Assembly: GCF_000316625.1 (NCBI RefSeq)
Contig: NC_019676.1
Span: 4,854,501-4,918,500, forward strand
DNA: 64,000 nt
DNA from: Nostoc sp. PCC 7107
GTDB taxonomy: Bacteria > Cyanobacteriota > Cyanobacteriia > Cyanobacteriales > Nostocaceae
Direction of reading: 5' to 3'
The position numbers and the translations under genes are program-made. Within the stretch, counting starts at the first letter, position 1. The number at the start of each line of letters is the position of its first letter. The notes beneath the pieces were generated by a model. It was given only the letters and a program-made list of their open reading frames with translations, did no database searches and had not been told where the DNA came from. Shown one piece after another: positions 8,463 to 17,432 of this stretch.

Positions 8463-8680
8463 ATGAATGAGGTAGGGTTAATAAGAAACCTTACGTCGTT
8501 AGTGGCAAATAAGTTAAGGTTCTTTATGGATGAGGTGGCGTTAATAAGAAACCTTACGCCGTTTGTCGCAAATGAGTTAAGGTTCTCTATGGATGAGGTA
8601 GCGTTAATAAGAAACCCTACGTCGTTTGTTACAAATGAGTTAAGGTTTTCTATAGATGAGGTTGCGTTGGTAACAAAAGC
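8463..8680. repeat. 63-bp tandem direct repeat (about 3.4 copies)
   Basis: The landmark ATGAGGT recurs at 8467, 8530, 8593 and (as atgaggtt) 8656, exactly 63 bp apart. Each unit contains AACCTTA and TAAGGTT about 20 nt apart, giving a possible hairpin per unit. Because 63 is a multiple of three, one frame stays open from 8460 to 8693 and would encode a 21-residue repeat (MDEVALIRNLTPFVANELRFS-like). There is no convincing ribosome-binding site, so I treat it as a repeat, not a gene. Confidence 0.8.
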
Positions 8681-8687
8681 TAATTTT

Positions 8688-8722
8688 GCGTAGACGCAAA
8701 GCGGCTTGTCGTAGACATCGCA
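8688..8722. repeat. Intergenic copy of the GCGTAGACGC dispersed repeat
   Basis: The sequence gcgtagacgcaaagcggctt followed by gtcgtagacatcgc is the same family as the repeat found inside both alcohol dehydrogenase genes at 4621 and 6481. It immediately follows the 63-bp tandem repeat. Confidence 0.7.
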
Positions 8723-8962
8723 TTTTTTTAGTTGTGTAGGCGATCGCAGTAATTATGATATTTGAGAATTACACTGGTTGTACAGGCGATCGCGCATCAA
8801 TAAACAACGGAATATAACTGTTAAAATTAGCATAATGGTGTAAATGTGCAGCAAACACCCCATAAACACAAATGCCAGCCATTGATAAATTGCAACTTTC
8901 CTTAGAAGCTTTAGCAGAAGCAATGAAGCAATTGTCAAGGTTTTGGGATTGCTGTATTTGGT

Positions 8963-10636
8963 TTATTGAGATTGCATATTTTTGCTTTGAGATAAGTTAA
9001 TCGTATGTACAACTTGTTCTCTTAAGTTCTGTAAATTAATACCCAAGATTTCTAAAACCCTTACTGCTACGCCTTCTTCTAATCTCATACAACCCAAAAG
9101 CAGATCGCCAGTACTAATATAATTGTGCTTCAGTGCTTTAGCTTCTTCTAAAGATAAATCGAAAACCCGCTTTGCATTTTGTGTAAAAGGAATTTCTACT
9201 GCTACAAAACCACTGCCAAGTCCAATAATTTTTTCTACTTCTATACGAGTATCTCTAAGGTTAATACCTTTCAATTTCAACACTTGAGCAGCAACACCAG
9301 TTACTTCTCCAATCAGTCCTAAGAGTATTTGTTCTGTACCAACAAAATTATGACCAAGACGGCGTGCTTCTTCCTGCGCTAACATTATCACCTTAATTGC
9401 ACTCTCTGTAAAACCTTCAAATAAACCTTCGTCTTTGTACTTTTTCTGTTCCGCTATTTCTATTTCTGTTGATGTAATATTTACTAATTGATTTTTTACT
9501 TCTTTGTGTATTAAGGTATCAGTAGATTTTTGGTCTAGAAACTCAGATTGTTTGGTTATGTCTTTTTCTATTGCTACAGGCACTTCAATCAGATCGATAT
9601 CCTCATCTCTAAGTTGCAAAAGTTGCTGAAATCGCTTCAATTCTTCTCGTGTATGCTGGCTCAGAGTTCCTTCATACTGTATTGCCTCAGCTAGTGCTTC
9701 TTCGTATTCCCTGAGATTTGCTTGATATTGGCGGTAAGGTTCCAAAACTTCGTTTTCAATTTGGGCTGCTACCTCAGCTGATAAACCCAATTCACTTTGG
9801 CGACGTTTGAGAATGCGACGACCTATAACCGAAACATTACCATTTCTGACACATCGCTCTACTTCCTTACGGTACTCCAATTGCGGATCGCCTACAGGAG
9901 CTTTCGCTAACTTTATTTTAAAGCCTTCCCTCACAGCATAAATTTCTGGCTTCATTGCTGGGGCTGCTTCTTGCACCTTTTTACGGGCATATTCATGCAG
10001 TTCATCTACAGAAATCATGCCGTCGTTATCAGTGTCAGCTGCACCTTTCTCAATCCCTTCGACAATGTAGCGAGTGTAAACTGATAAGTCTGCCCCTTCT
10101 TGTTCAAAAGAATACTGAGTAGACGTAGAAGAAGTTAATACCGCCCTTCCTTCTCCTCCTAGTTGATTCTTGATATCTACGGTGTTATCATCTTTCGCCT
10201 TCATTCCTTCAGCAAAAGCACCGCTAAAGCAACAGTCTAGAATTATTACCTGTCGCCGAGAACGGCTTTTTTCCATCATTCCATGTATCAGGCTGGCAGC
10301 AGTAGCAGTAGTTTGGATGAGTTCACCTGATTGATGCTTGCTGGTTTCGCTGGTTGCTAAATATAATTTGCCACTGTCATCTTTAATTCCGTGTCCAGAG
10401 AAATAAAACAGCACTAAATCATCTTTTTGACGATGAGAAAACAGGTTTTCAATTGCTCTTTCCATTAACTGGCGTGGCGGATTTTCCAGCACTGTCATAT
10501 CAGCATCGGCAAAATCACCCATTTCTGAATGTTGTAAGACTCGCTGCATTGCTTTGATATCTTGCACAGCCCCAGGTAAAGCATTTAATCCTGGTTGGTA
10601 CTCACTAACCCCAATCAGCAATGCAAATTTTGCCAT
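8963..10636 (-). CDS. Caspase-like (C14) protease with EF-hand and C-terminal ClpC N-domain
   Basis: 557 residues. Residues 1-235 form a bacterial metacaspase/orthocaspase p20-like domain: FYFSGHGI with catalytic His82 and ILDCCFSGA with catalytic Cys (Cys136 by alignment to DxCxSG). Residues 201-212 ([12 protein letters not shown]) are a canonical EF-hand loop, consistent with calcium control known for metacaspases. Residues about 250-370 are a two-part helical region widely attached to cyanobacterial signalling proteins (TerB-like; assignment uncertain). Residues about 410-550 match the N-domain of cyanobacterial ClpC very closely ([20 protein letters not shown], then [13 protein letters not shown] and a second repeat). 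No AAA module follows. The N-domain normally recruits substrates or adaptors such as ClpS and McsB, so it may guide substrates to the caspase domain. Confidence 0.9.
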   Translation of the reverse strand: MAKFALLIGVSEYQPGLNALPGAVQDIKAMQRVLQHSEMGDFADADMTVLENPPRQLMERAIENLFSHRQKDDLVLFYFSGHGIKDDSGKLYLATSETSKHQSGELIQTTATAASLIHGMMEKSRSRRQVIILDCCFSGAFAEGMKAKDDNTVDIKNQLGGEGRAVLTSSTSTQYSFEQEGADLSVYTRYIVEGIEKGAADTDNDGMISVDELHEYARKKVQEAAPAMKPEIYAVREGFKIKLAKAPVGDPQLEYRKEVERCVRNGNVSVIGRRILKRRQSELGLSAEVAAQIENEVLEPYRQYQANLREYEEALAEAIQYEGTLSQHTREELKRFQQLLQLRDEDIDLIEVPVAIEKDITKQSEFLDQKSTDTLIHKEVKNQLVNITSTEIEIAEQKKYKDEGLFEGFTESAIKVIMLAQEEARRLGHNFVGTEQILLGLIGEVTGVAAQVLKLKGINLRDTRIEVEKIIGLGSGFVAVEIPFTQNAKRVFDLSLEEAKALKHNYISTGDLLLGCMRLEEGVAVRVLEILGINLQNLREQVVHTINLSQSKNMQSQ

Positions 10637-10764
10637 TGTAACTGTTTACTTTTGACTTACAAAATTTTTTACTGCTTTAACTGCTACTGCCAATTCTGAC
10701 ATATTACTAGTTTTTACCTGGATTTTCTTAGCGTTTATTCCCCATATTTTGGTCTAGCTACATA

Positions 10765-10797
10765 AAAAATCAGGTGAGCATTGCTCACCTGATTTTT
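10765..10797 (-). terminator. Intrinsic terminator after glmM
   Basis: A 15-bp perfect stem (AAAAATCAGGTGAGC / GCTCACCTGATTTTT) with a 3-nt loop. On the minus strand it ends in a T run and lies 25 bp past the glmM stop codon. Confidence 0.85.
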
Positions 10798-10821
10798 CAA
10801 TTTCATATAACTCAGGACTGC

Positions 10822-12291
10822 TTACGCCAAATGTTGCTGGACTTTGGCGACTAATTCATTTGTCCAATGTTGGGTAAGTTCGGCATCAGCGGCTTCAACC
10901 ATGACTCTAATTACTGGTTCTGTACCAGAGGCGCGGACTAAGATTCTACCACTATCACCCATTGCGGCTTCAGCTAAGGCGATCGCATCTTGAACAGGTT
11001 GACAATCTTTCCACCCCAAACGGCGATCGCGATCTACTACTCGCACGTTCTTTAATAATTGGGGATATGTCTGGAAGCTTTGGTCTACTAATTCACCCAA
11101 GGAAACACCAGATTGTTTAACTAAGTTGGCGATATGCAGCGCTGTTAATAAGCCATCCCCTGTAAAGCCATAATGTCTACACAAAATATGACCAGATTGT
11201 TCGCCGCCTAGCATTCCGCCAGTCCGCAACATTTCGGCTTGCACATATTGATCACCAACGGCGGTACGAATCAATTTACCACCTTGTTGTTGCCAAGCTC
11301 GTTCAAATCCTAAATTGGCCATGACGGTGGAAACTATCAGGTTATCTGGTAATTGTTGCTGTTGTTGCAGCTGGCGACCCCAGAGGTAAAGGATATAGTC
11401 GCCATTTATTTGTCTACCAGTATTATCGACTGCTAAAACGCGATCGGCATCGCCATCGAAGGCAAATCCGACATCGGCGTGATGTTCTTTAACTGCGGCT
11501 TGCAAAATATCGAGGTGGGTAGAACCACACTCAACGTTAATGCAATCGCCATCAGCAGCGTTATGTAAGCAGATAACTTCTGCGCCCATTTCCATCAATA
11601 CTTGGGGTGCTAACCCAACGGCTGCACCCCAAGCTAAATCTAAAACTATTTTCATCCCTTGCAGATTTCCATGATTCTGCAAGGGCTGTTTCAATGCTTG
11701 GCTGTATTCACTCACTAACTGCGGACGAGAATAATGTCTACCGCAACTCATCCCACCTGCAACTGCTAACTTACCGCGTAATCCGGCTTCAATTTCTGCC
11801 TGTAATGCTTGTGGCAACTTCGCGCCATCGGCACCAAAAACTTTAATCCCGTTGTCTTCGGGTGGGTTGTGACTGGCAGAAATCATCACGCCGCCGATCG
11901 CATCACTCATACTGGTAAGATAAGCAACGCAAGGAGTAGGACATAAGCCTAAATACCATACTTCAATGCCAGCGGCTGTTAACCCAGCACTCAACGCCAT
12001 TGCTAACATATCGCTAGAATTACGCGAATCTTGCCCCAGAATTACTGGTCGTGTTTCCCCTGCATGGTTCCGTAAAACTACGCCTGTCCAAAAACCTATT
12101 TGTAAAGCTAAAGGCGCATTCAGTAATTCTCCTACTTTACCTCGAATCCCATCTGTACCAAACAAAGGAGTTGCGGGTAGCGATATCAAACTAAATGCCA
12201 AATTCTCTTCCAGTCCTGTTTCACAACTATAAGATTCTGTGACAGAAAGACCTCGAATATTGCCTTGAGTTCTAGTTATTGATGAAACCAT
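10822..12291 (-). CDS. glmM: Phosphoglucosamine mutase
   Basis: 489 residues. It interconverts glucosamine-6-phosphate and glucosamine-1-phosphate on the way to UDP-GlcNAc for peptidoglycan. Domain 1 begins LFGTDGIRG, the active-site serine loop is [15 protein letters not shown], the metal-binding loop is [14 protein letters not shown], the sugar-binding loop is GGEQSGHI, and the phosphate-binding loop near the end is [16 protein letters not shown]. All are hallmarks of the family. The ATG at 12291 is chosen because GAGGTG lies 9 nt upstream. The in-frame GTG at 12303 would overlap that site. Length is slightly above bacterial GlmM (about 450) owing to an N-terminal extension common in cyanobacteria. 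Confidence 0.95.
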   Translation of the reverse strand: MVSSITRTQGNIRGLSVTESYSCETGLEENLAFSLISLPATPLFGTDGIRGKVGELLNAPLALQIGFWTGVVLRNHAGETRPVILGQDSRNSSDMLAMALSAGLTAAGIEVWYLGLCPTPCVAYLTSMSDAIGGVMISASHNPPEDNGIKVFGADGAKLPQALQAEIEAGLRGKLAVAGGMSCGRHYSRPQLVSEYSQALKQPLQNHGNLQGMKIVLDLAWGAAVGLAPQVLMEMGAEVICLHNAADGDCINVECGSTHLDILQAAVKEHHADVGFAFDGDADRVLAVDNTGRQINGDYILYLWGRQLQQQQQLPDNLIVSTVMANLGFERAWQQQGGKLIRTAVGDQYVQAEMLRTGGMLGGEQSGHILCRHYGFTGDGLLTALHIANLVKQSGVSLGELVDQSFQTYPQLLKNVRVVDRDRRLGWKDCQPVQDAIALAEAAMGDSGRILVRASGTEPVIRVMVEAADAELTQHWTNELVAKVQQHLA

Positions 12292-12303
12292 AATATTAAA
12301 CAC

Positions 12304-12731
12304 CTCACACCGTAAAACCAGAAAATATTACTTTACTCTTTAATTCCAACAATTCAAGTAGCTTTGATAAACTGCCAGTCTTTTGACTCAGCACTTTTAT
12401 CCGTACTATATACTCGTTTTTCTTTTTAAGAATCTATTATCAATAGACTTAATTAAGTAAAAATCTCTAAAATTTTTCTGATGTTTGTAAAATTTTTATA
12501 CATAAACTCTACTAATCATCATCTTCGCCATAAATTTTACCCTTGGCGATGAGTAGATTAGTTAGTTTCTCGGAGTCCGATCCAGATTTACAAAAGTATA
12601 CACTCTGATGGCTTAAAAAATTTTAATATAAATTCTCATCAAATAGTTCTAATGTAACTTTTTAATGACCTTTCTTAGCCGTTCGTAAATCGGAACCTCG
12701 GTATATCTTTTTAAAGGTGAGAAATTTTAGT
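12304..12731. other. Intergenic region between divergent glmM and heme oxygenase
   Basis: About 430 bp, AT-rich, with the promoters of both genes presumably inside. I see no open gene or strong repeat. AAAGGTGAG at 12714-12722 is the likely ribosome-binding site for heme oxygenase. Confidence 0.5.
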
Positions 12732-13448
12732 ATGAGCAGCAATTTAGCCAGCAAATTGCGTGTCGGCACGAAAAAAGCCCACACGATGGCAGAAAATGTA
12801 GGTTTTGTCAAGTGCTTTTTAAAAGGAGTGGTAGAGAAGGCTTCCTACCGTAAGCTAGTGGCTAACTTTTACTTTGTCTACTCGGCAATGGAAGAGGAGA
12901 TGGAAAAGCACCGCCAGCACCCAATTGTTTCTAAAATTAATTTTCCCCAACTGCACCGTAAGCGTACCCTAGAGCAAGACCTAAGCTTTTATTATGGTAC
13001 TAACTGGCGTGAGCAAATCAAACTATCGCCTGCGGGTGAAGCTTATGTGCAACGCATCCGCGAAATTTCTGCGACAGAACCAGAATTATTAATTGCTCAT
13101 TCTTACACCCGTTATTTAGGCGATTTATCCGGGGGACAAATTCTCAAGAACATTGCTGTCACAGCGATGAATTTGAATGAAGGTCAAGGAACAGCCTTTT
13201 ATGAATTTGCCGACATTCCTGATGAAAAGGCATTTAAAGCCAATTATCGGCAAACATTAGACGAACTGCCCATTGATGATGCTACAGGCGATCGCATCGT
13301 TGAGGAAGCTAACGCCGCCTTTGGCACCAACATGAAAATGTTCCAAGAGTTGGAAGGCAACTTGATTAAAGCGATCGGCATGATGTTATACAACAGCCTC
13401 ACCCGCCGTCGCGCTCGTGGCAGTACCGAACTAGCTACAGCTGAGTAA
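12732..13448 (+). CDS. ho1: Heme oxygenase (biliverdin-producing)
   Basis: 238 residues. It cleaves heme to biliverdin IX-alpha, CO and iron with reduced ferredoxin, feeding phycobilin synthesis. The proximal-histidine segment is TKKAHTMAENVGFVK, and the distal helix glycine motif is YLGDLSGGQILK. The sequence is highly typical of cyanobacterial HO1 throughout. The ATG at 12732 gives the usual MSSNLA start; a GTG at 12717 is in frame but would overlap the AAAGGTGAG ribosome-binding site. It stands as a single gene here with no bilin reductase adjacent. Confidence 0.96.
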   Translation: MSSNLASKLRVGTKKAHTMAENVGFVKCFLKGVVEKASYRKLVANFYFVYSAMEEEMEKHRQHPIVSKINFPQLHRKRTLEQDLSFYYGTNWREQIKLSPAGEAYVQRIREISATEPELLIAHSYTRYLGDLSGGQILKNIAVTAMNLNEGQGTAFYEFADIPDEKAFKANYRQTLDELPIDDATGDRIVEEANAAFGTNMKMFQELEGNLIKAIGMMLYNSLTRRRARGSTELATAE

Positions 13449-13599
13449 ATTTCTGTAAACTAATTTTAGTTACTTCTAGGGGCGATTTCCCTGGGATCAT
13501 CTTATCAAGGTAAGGCGATCGCAAGGAAGTTGCCCCTACTGCTGTCTGTAAATAGTGCTGAGTGCTAAGTAAAAAGTCGTAAGGCTAAATGATTGAACA

Positions 13600-14640
13600 A
13601 TGGCTAACAAAATTCCCGTTACTGTAATTACAGGCTTCTTAGGCAGTGGTAAAACCAGCCTAATTCGTCACCTGCTGCAAAATAACCAAGGTCGTCGCAT
13701 CGCCGTTTTAGTCAACGAATTTGGCGAATTGGGTATTGATGGCGAACTGTTGAAATCTTGTCAAATCTGCCCTGAAGATGAGGATGGCGGGAGTAATATC
13801 TTTGAGTTAACCAATGGTTGTCTTTGCTGCACTGTGCAGGAAGAATTTTATCCCACAATGCAAGAGTTGATTAAACGGCGGGACAGCATCGACTGTATTG
13901 TAATTGAAACATCTGGGTTAGCTTTGCCTAAACCGTTAGTTAAAGCCTTTCGTTGGCAAGAAATTCGCAACGCTGCAACCGTAGATGCAGTAATTACCGT
14001 GGTAGATTGTGCAGCTGTCGCCGCCGGGACATTTGCCAGTGATTTAGAAGCGATCGCCGCCCAACGCCAAGCAGATGATAGCTTAGAACATGAGACACCC
14101 TTGCAGGAATTATTTGAAGACCAACTCGCCTGTGCAGACTTGGTAGTTTTAAGTAAAACTGACTTAGTAGATGCAGAAACCAAATCACAAGTCGAGCAAT
14201 TAGTCAAACAAGAACTACCCAGAGTGGTAAAAATGGTCGAGAGCGATCGCGGTCAAATCGATCCATCTGTATTATTAGGATTACAAGCCGCCGTCGAAGA
14301 TAATTTAGATAGTCGTCCCAGCCATCACGATAACGAAGAAGACCACGACCACGATGACGAAATCACCTCAACCCATCTGATTTTAGACCGCGCCTTCGAC
14401 CCCGAACAACTCCAACAACAGTTGCAAAATTTAGTCAACCAACAAGAAATCTACCGCATTAAAGGCTTTGTTGCCGTTCCTAATAAACCCATGCGCCTAG
14501 TTATGCAAGGTGTAGGAAACCGCTTTGATAAATTTTATGACCGTCCTTGGCAAACAACAGAGGCCAGACAAACCCGCTTAGTGTTTATCGGTCGTGATTT
14601 GAACTCCACAGAAATAGAATCCCAACTTGTAGCTTTGTAG
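13600..14640 (+). CDS. cobW: CobW/COG0523-family GTPase
   Basis: 346 residues. The N-terminal G domain has the P-loop GFLGSGKTSL (residues 9-18), the family's metal-binding GCLCC motif (near residue 74), a VIETSGLA switch and the SKTDL guanine-specificity motif. A His/Asp-rich stretch (HHDNEEDHDHDDE, about residue 247) lies between G domain and the C-terminal CobW_C domain. COG0523 GTPases insert or chaperone metals such as zinc or cobalt; length and the CobW-type pattern suit the cobalamin-associated subgroup. A zinc-chaperone role cannot be excluded since no cobalamin gene is adjacent. Confidence 0.88.
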   Translation: MANKIPVTVITGFLGSGKTSLIRHLLQNNQGRRIAVLVNEFGELGIDGELLKSCQICPEDEDGGSNIFELTNGCLCCTVQEEFYPTMQELIKRRDSIDCIVIETSGLALPKPLVKAFRWQEIRNAATVDAVITVVDCAAVAAGTFASDLEAIAAQRQADDSLEHETPLQELFEDQLACADLVVLSKTDLVDAETKSQVEQLVKQELPRVVKMVESDRGQIDPSVLLGLQAAVEDNLDSRPSHHDNEEDHDHDDEITSTHLILDRAFDPEQLQQQLQNLVNQQEIYRIKGFVAVPNKPMRLVMQGVGNRFDKFYDRPWQTTEARQTRLVFIGRDLNSTEIESQLVAL

Positions 14641-14736
14641 GTTATTCTACTTTTGCTATTGATAGTAAACCAAGGTTTTAGGACATCGGTAGATGATAAA
14701 ACCTAATTCTGTAACCTATAACCTGCTATACCTTTT

Positions 14737-15210
14737 ATGACAATCTCGCAATTATTTGATATTGCCAATTTATTCGTTTTACCTTTTTGGGCGTTGATTA
14801 TTCTCCTCCCCAACTGGAAAGTCACACGGCGAATTATGGAATCATACATTCCATTTTTGCCCTTAGCTGGAGCATATTTGTATTTATTCATTACCAGCAT
14901 TACTCTAGAAAATGCCCAAGCTTTATCCAATCCTCAACTAACGGATATTGCGCGATTTTTTGCCGATGAAACAGCTGCTGCAACAGGTTGGATTCATTTT
15001 TTAGTGATGGATTTATTTGTTGGCAGATTTATCTATTGGGAAGGTCAGAAAACTGGAGTTTGGACAATTCATTCTCTCATTCTTTGTTTGTTTGCTGGGC
15101 CGATGGGAGTGCTTTCTCACATCCTGACTTACTGGATTACCAAAGCAATTTATCCCAAGTTCCCAGCTAATGAAGCAGACACATCACCAGAACAAGCTAT
15201 GTCAAGATAA
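14737..15210 (+). CDS. ABA4-like (DUF4281) membrane protein
   Basis: 157 residues with four hydrophobic helices (near residues 8-25, 40-58, 85-102 and 112-135). Recognised as the ABA4-like family by the block WIHFLVMDLFVGRFIYWE and the end segment LCLFAGPMGVLSHILTYW. The plant member ABA4 is required for neoxanthin synthesis; cyanobacterial members have no settled role but may act on carotenoids. Likely thylakoid or plasma membrane. It follows cobW in the same direction after about 100 bp and may be separately transcribed. Confidence 0.85.
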   Translation: MTISQLFDIANLFVLPFWALIILLPNWKVTRRIMESYIPFLPLAGAYLYLFITSITLENAQALSNPQLTDIARFFADETAAATGWIHFLVMDLFVGRFIYWEGQKTGVWTIHSLILCLFAGPMGVLSHILTYWITKAIYPKFPANEADTSPEQAMSR

Positions 15211-15374
15211 TTCGTAATTACAATTAGTGGTGGAATCAGATTCACCATTAATTGATGATGGCAATCAAATAGGATTGCTATATTATGCAATGTATATAAT
15301 TTTTATGCGTATTTAAAACTACGTCTATTAATTCTGTATTTTCTTATGTATGATTGAAAATTGACTTTGTTGTA

Positions 15375-16316
15375 CTAGTTGGAGTCAGAAGTTCTACTAT
15401 TTACGGCAATTTTGGGCTTAATAAACTTTAAGGTCATGCGATCGCTCTCGCCAATAGCCAGGAAACGTTCCCTATCTTTTTGGCCTTGTCTCAAGGTTGG
15501 AGGTAACGCCCAAACGCCAGAAGGATAGTCTTTAGTATCTTTAGGATTGGCATTAATTTCTGATTTGCTCACCAATTTGAAGCCAGCTTTCTCCACAGCA
15601 GCAATTACGCCATCTTGAGACATATAGCCCGTTTTAATACTTTCTTCTAAAGAAGTACCCGGCTTGGCGCGGTGTTCTTCCACTCCCAAAATTCCCCCTG
15701 GCTTGAGTGCTTTGTAAGCCACTGCATAAACCTGATCGGCATAGCCAGCACCAACCCAGTTATGAATATTGCGGAAAGTCACAACCATATCTACAGAGTT
15801 ATCTGGGGCTAAAGTTAGTTCTTTTGGGGGATGAATCTGGGCAACTTTCACCTTACCAAAAACTTCTGGATTAGCTTCTAACTTTTGTTGAAAAGCCAAG
15901 GCTAACTTCTGTTGGAAAATTACCGAGGGTTGTTTACTGTCGTTCGGCGCAAAGTTAGTAACTATAAGTTGTCCTTTGTCCGCTAGAAATGGAGCTAATA
16001 TCTCGGTATACCAACCATTTCCCGGCCATAATTCAACTACGGTCATGTTGGGACGTAAACCAAAAAATTCCAGAGTTTCTGCGGGGTGACGATACTTATC
16101 TCGTTCCCGATTGGCTGGGGAGCGATGATCGTTAGCAATGATGCTTTGAAGTGTTGTTGTGCTATCCAAAGTTGTGGATTTTTGGCTCTGGTTAGCCAGA
16201 ACACTCGGAGTTATCACAGATGCTAATACCAACAAAGCTAAAGCTAAGGCTTTGAGCAATCCAAGGCAGCGCACAAGGTTTTTCATCAATGTTTTTTCTC
16301 TTTTCTGCTTTAGCAT
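15375..16316 (-). CDS. Secreted class I methyltransferase-like protein (COG4798 type)
   Basis: 313 residues with an N-terminal signal peptide (LLKALALALLVLASVITPSVLA). The body follows the COG4798 'predicted methyltransferase' pattern: HPAETLEFFGLRPNMTVVELWPGNGWYTEIL as SAM-binding motif I, a VDMVVTFRNIHNW segment and LKPGGILGVEEHRA. An exported SAM enzyme is odd because SAM is cytoplasmic, so the true activity is uncertain. The start is uncertain: the internal ATG at 16286 (MKNLVRC) is equally good and leaves the signal peptide intact. Convergent with the ABA4-like gene. Confidence 0.85.
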   Translation of the reverse strand: MLKQKREKTLMKNLVRCLGLLKALALALLVLASVITPSVLANQSQKSTTLDSTTTLQSIIANDHRSPANRERDKYRHPAETLEFFGLRPNMTVVELWPGNGWYTEILAPFLADKGQLIVTNFAPNDSKQPSVIFQQKLALAFQQKLEANPEVFGKVKVAQIHPPKELTLAPDNSVDMVVTFRNIHNWVGAGYADQVYAVAYKALKPGGILGVEEHRAKPGTSLEESIKTGYMSQDGVIAAVEKAGFKLVSKSEINANPKDTKDYPSGVWALPPTLRQGQKDRERFLAIGESDRMTLKFIKPKIAVNSRTSDSN

Positions 16317-16630
16317 AAGGTAATTTTCTTACGGAAAACTACTTAAATGGGAAATAGAGATTAAACACTTGATTTACAGCCTTGGTGTTCATTTTTTCAC
16401 CGCACACGATATCAGGCATTGGACTATAGTATTTTTTCTAGGTTTAGTGGTACAATTATACTACTCATGCAGAATTAAATGCTCGTTCCAGTCAGGCGAA
16501 GGTAGCCAGTAGTTTTACGATTACTGGGCAACTCCATCGCTTGGCTTTTATGCTAGAAATAACGCACAATAAACAGTCTATACATGAATTCATAATTACG
16601 AATTAGGAATTATTAGATTAGGAGGATGCA
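16317..16630. other. Intergenic region between divergent methyltransferase and ssb
   Basis: About 315 bp with presumed promoters in both directions. A purine-rich AGGAGGATGCA just before 16631 is a strong ribosome-binding site for ssb. No other gene or strong repeat is visible. Confidence 0.5.
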
Positions 16631-17185
16631 ATGAACAGCTGCGTTTTAATGGCAGATATTATTCAAGAGCCACAATTACGCTACACAGCAGATAATCTAG
16701 CAGTTACAGAAATGCTAGTACAGTTTGCTAATTCCCAAAGACCAGAAGATCCGCCAGCAACCTTGAAAGTTGTGAGTTGGGGAAATTTAGCTACAGATGT
16801 GCAGCAAAATTATCATCAAGGCGATCGCGTGATTATTGAAGGGCGTTTAGGCATGGTAACATTCGAGCGCCGGAACGAAGGTTTTAAAGAAAAACGTGCC
16901 GAACTGACAATTCAACGCATTCATCCTGTAGGCACAGGTTTTTATACTTCATCAGTCCCAGACACTTACTCGCAACCAGCACCTTCAGCAACAACGGCTC
17001 CCCCAGCATATACTCAAGCTGAGGTTCCCAGTTATGATTCGCGTCCCGCAGCCGCACCGGCTACTAGCAATGTTAGTGTTGCGCCGCCAGTCAAAAACCC
17101 TGAACCAGCATATCAACCCAGCAATTTTGAGCGTAGCTACACGCCAGCGACAGAAGAACCCGATCCAGATGATATTCCGTTTTAA
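16631..17185 (+). CDS. ssb: Single-stranded DNA-binding protein
   Basis: 184 residues. Residues 1-105 form one OB fold (SCVLMADIIQEPQLRYT ... LKVVSWGNLA ... GDRVIIEGRLGMVTFER). A Pro/Ala/Ser-rich disordered linker follows, then the acidic tail EEPDPDDIPF that in SSBs recruits repair and replication proteins. It coats single-stranded DNA in replication, repair and recombination. It has a very strong AGGAGG ribosome-binding site and is closed by a terminator, so it is monocistronic. Confidence 0.94.
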   Translation: MNSCVLMADIIQEPQLRYTADNLAVTEMLVQFANSQRPEDPPATLKVVSWGNLATDVQQNYHQGDRVIIEGRLGMVTFERRNEGFKEKRAELTIQRIHPVGTGFYTSSVPDTYSQPAPSATTAPPAYTQAEVPSYDSRPAAAPATSNVSVAPPVKNPEPAYQPSNFERSYTPATEEPDPDDIPF

Positions 17186-17218
17186 ACGGACTTTTGTAAA
17201 AATATCGTCGTTGAAAAT

Positions 17219-17257
17219 GGGTGTAAGGGTTTTACTCACTTACACCCTTAATTTTTT
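17219..17257 (+). terminator. Intrinsic terminator after ssb
   Basis: GGGTGTAAG (17219-17227) pairs with CTTACACCC (17239-17247), followed by ttaatttttt. It lies 34 bp after the ssb stop. Confidence 0.9.
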
Positions 17258-17432
17258 GCACTGCGGCGTAAGTCACAAATCGATGAATACGGGGAACGCG
17301 TATTTATATTGAGCCTGAATGGTTATTTGTGACCTCAAGCTAAAATGAGCAAAAACTTCAGATTACCAGCATAGTATCGAAACAACTGCTAAAATCCAAA
17401 TAATTTTCTGTGAATATCCATACGCAACTCCT

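Noticed and set aside
8463-8680. CRISPR array
   Set aside because: The units are contiguous 63-bp tandem repeats without unique spacers, and no cas genes are nearby.
8460-8693. Short coding frame across the 63-bp repeats
   Set aside because: No ribosome-binding site and the frame is a consequence of a repeat period divisible by three.
8753-8938. Minus-strand 61-residue frame
   Set aside because: No ribosome-binding site and no recognisable sequence; it overlaps HIP1-rich intergenic DNA.
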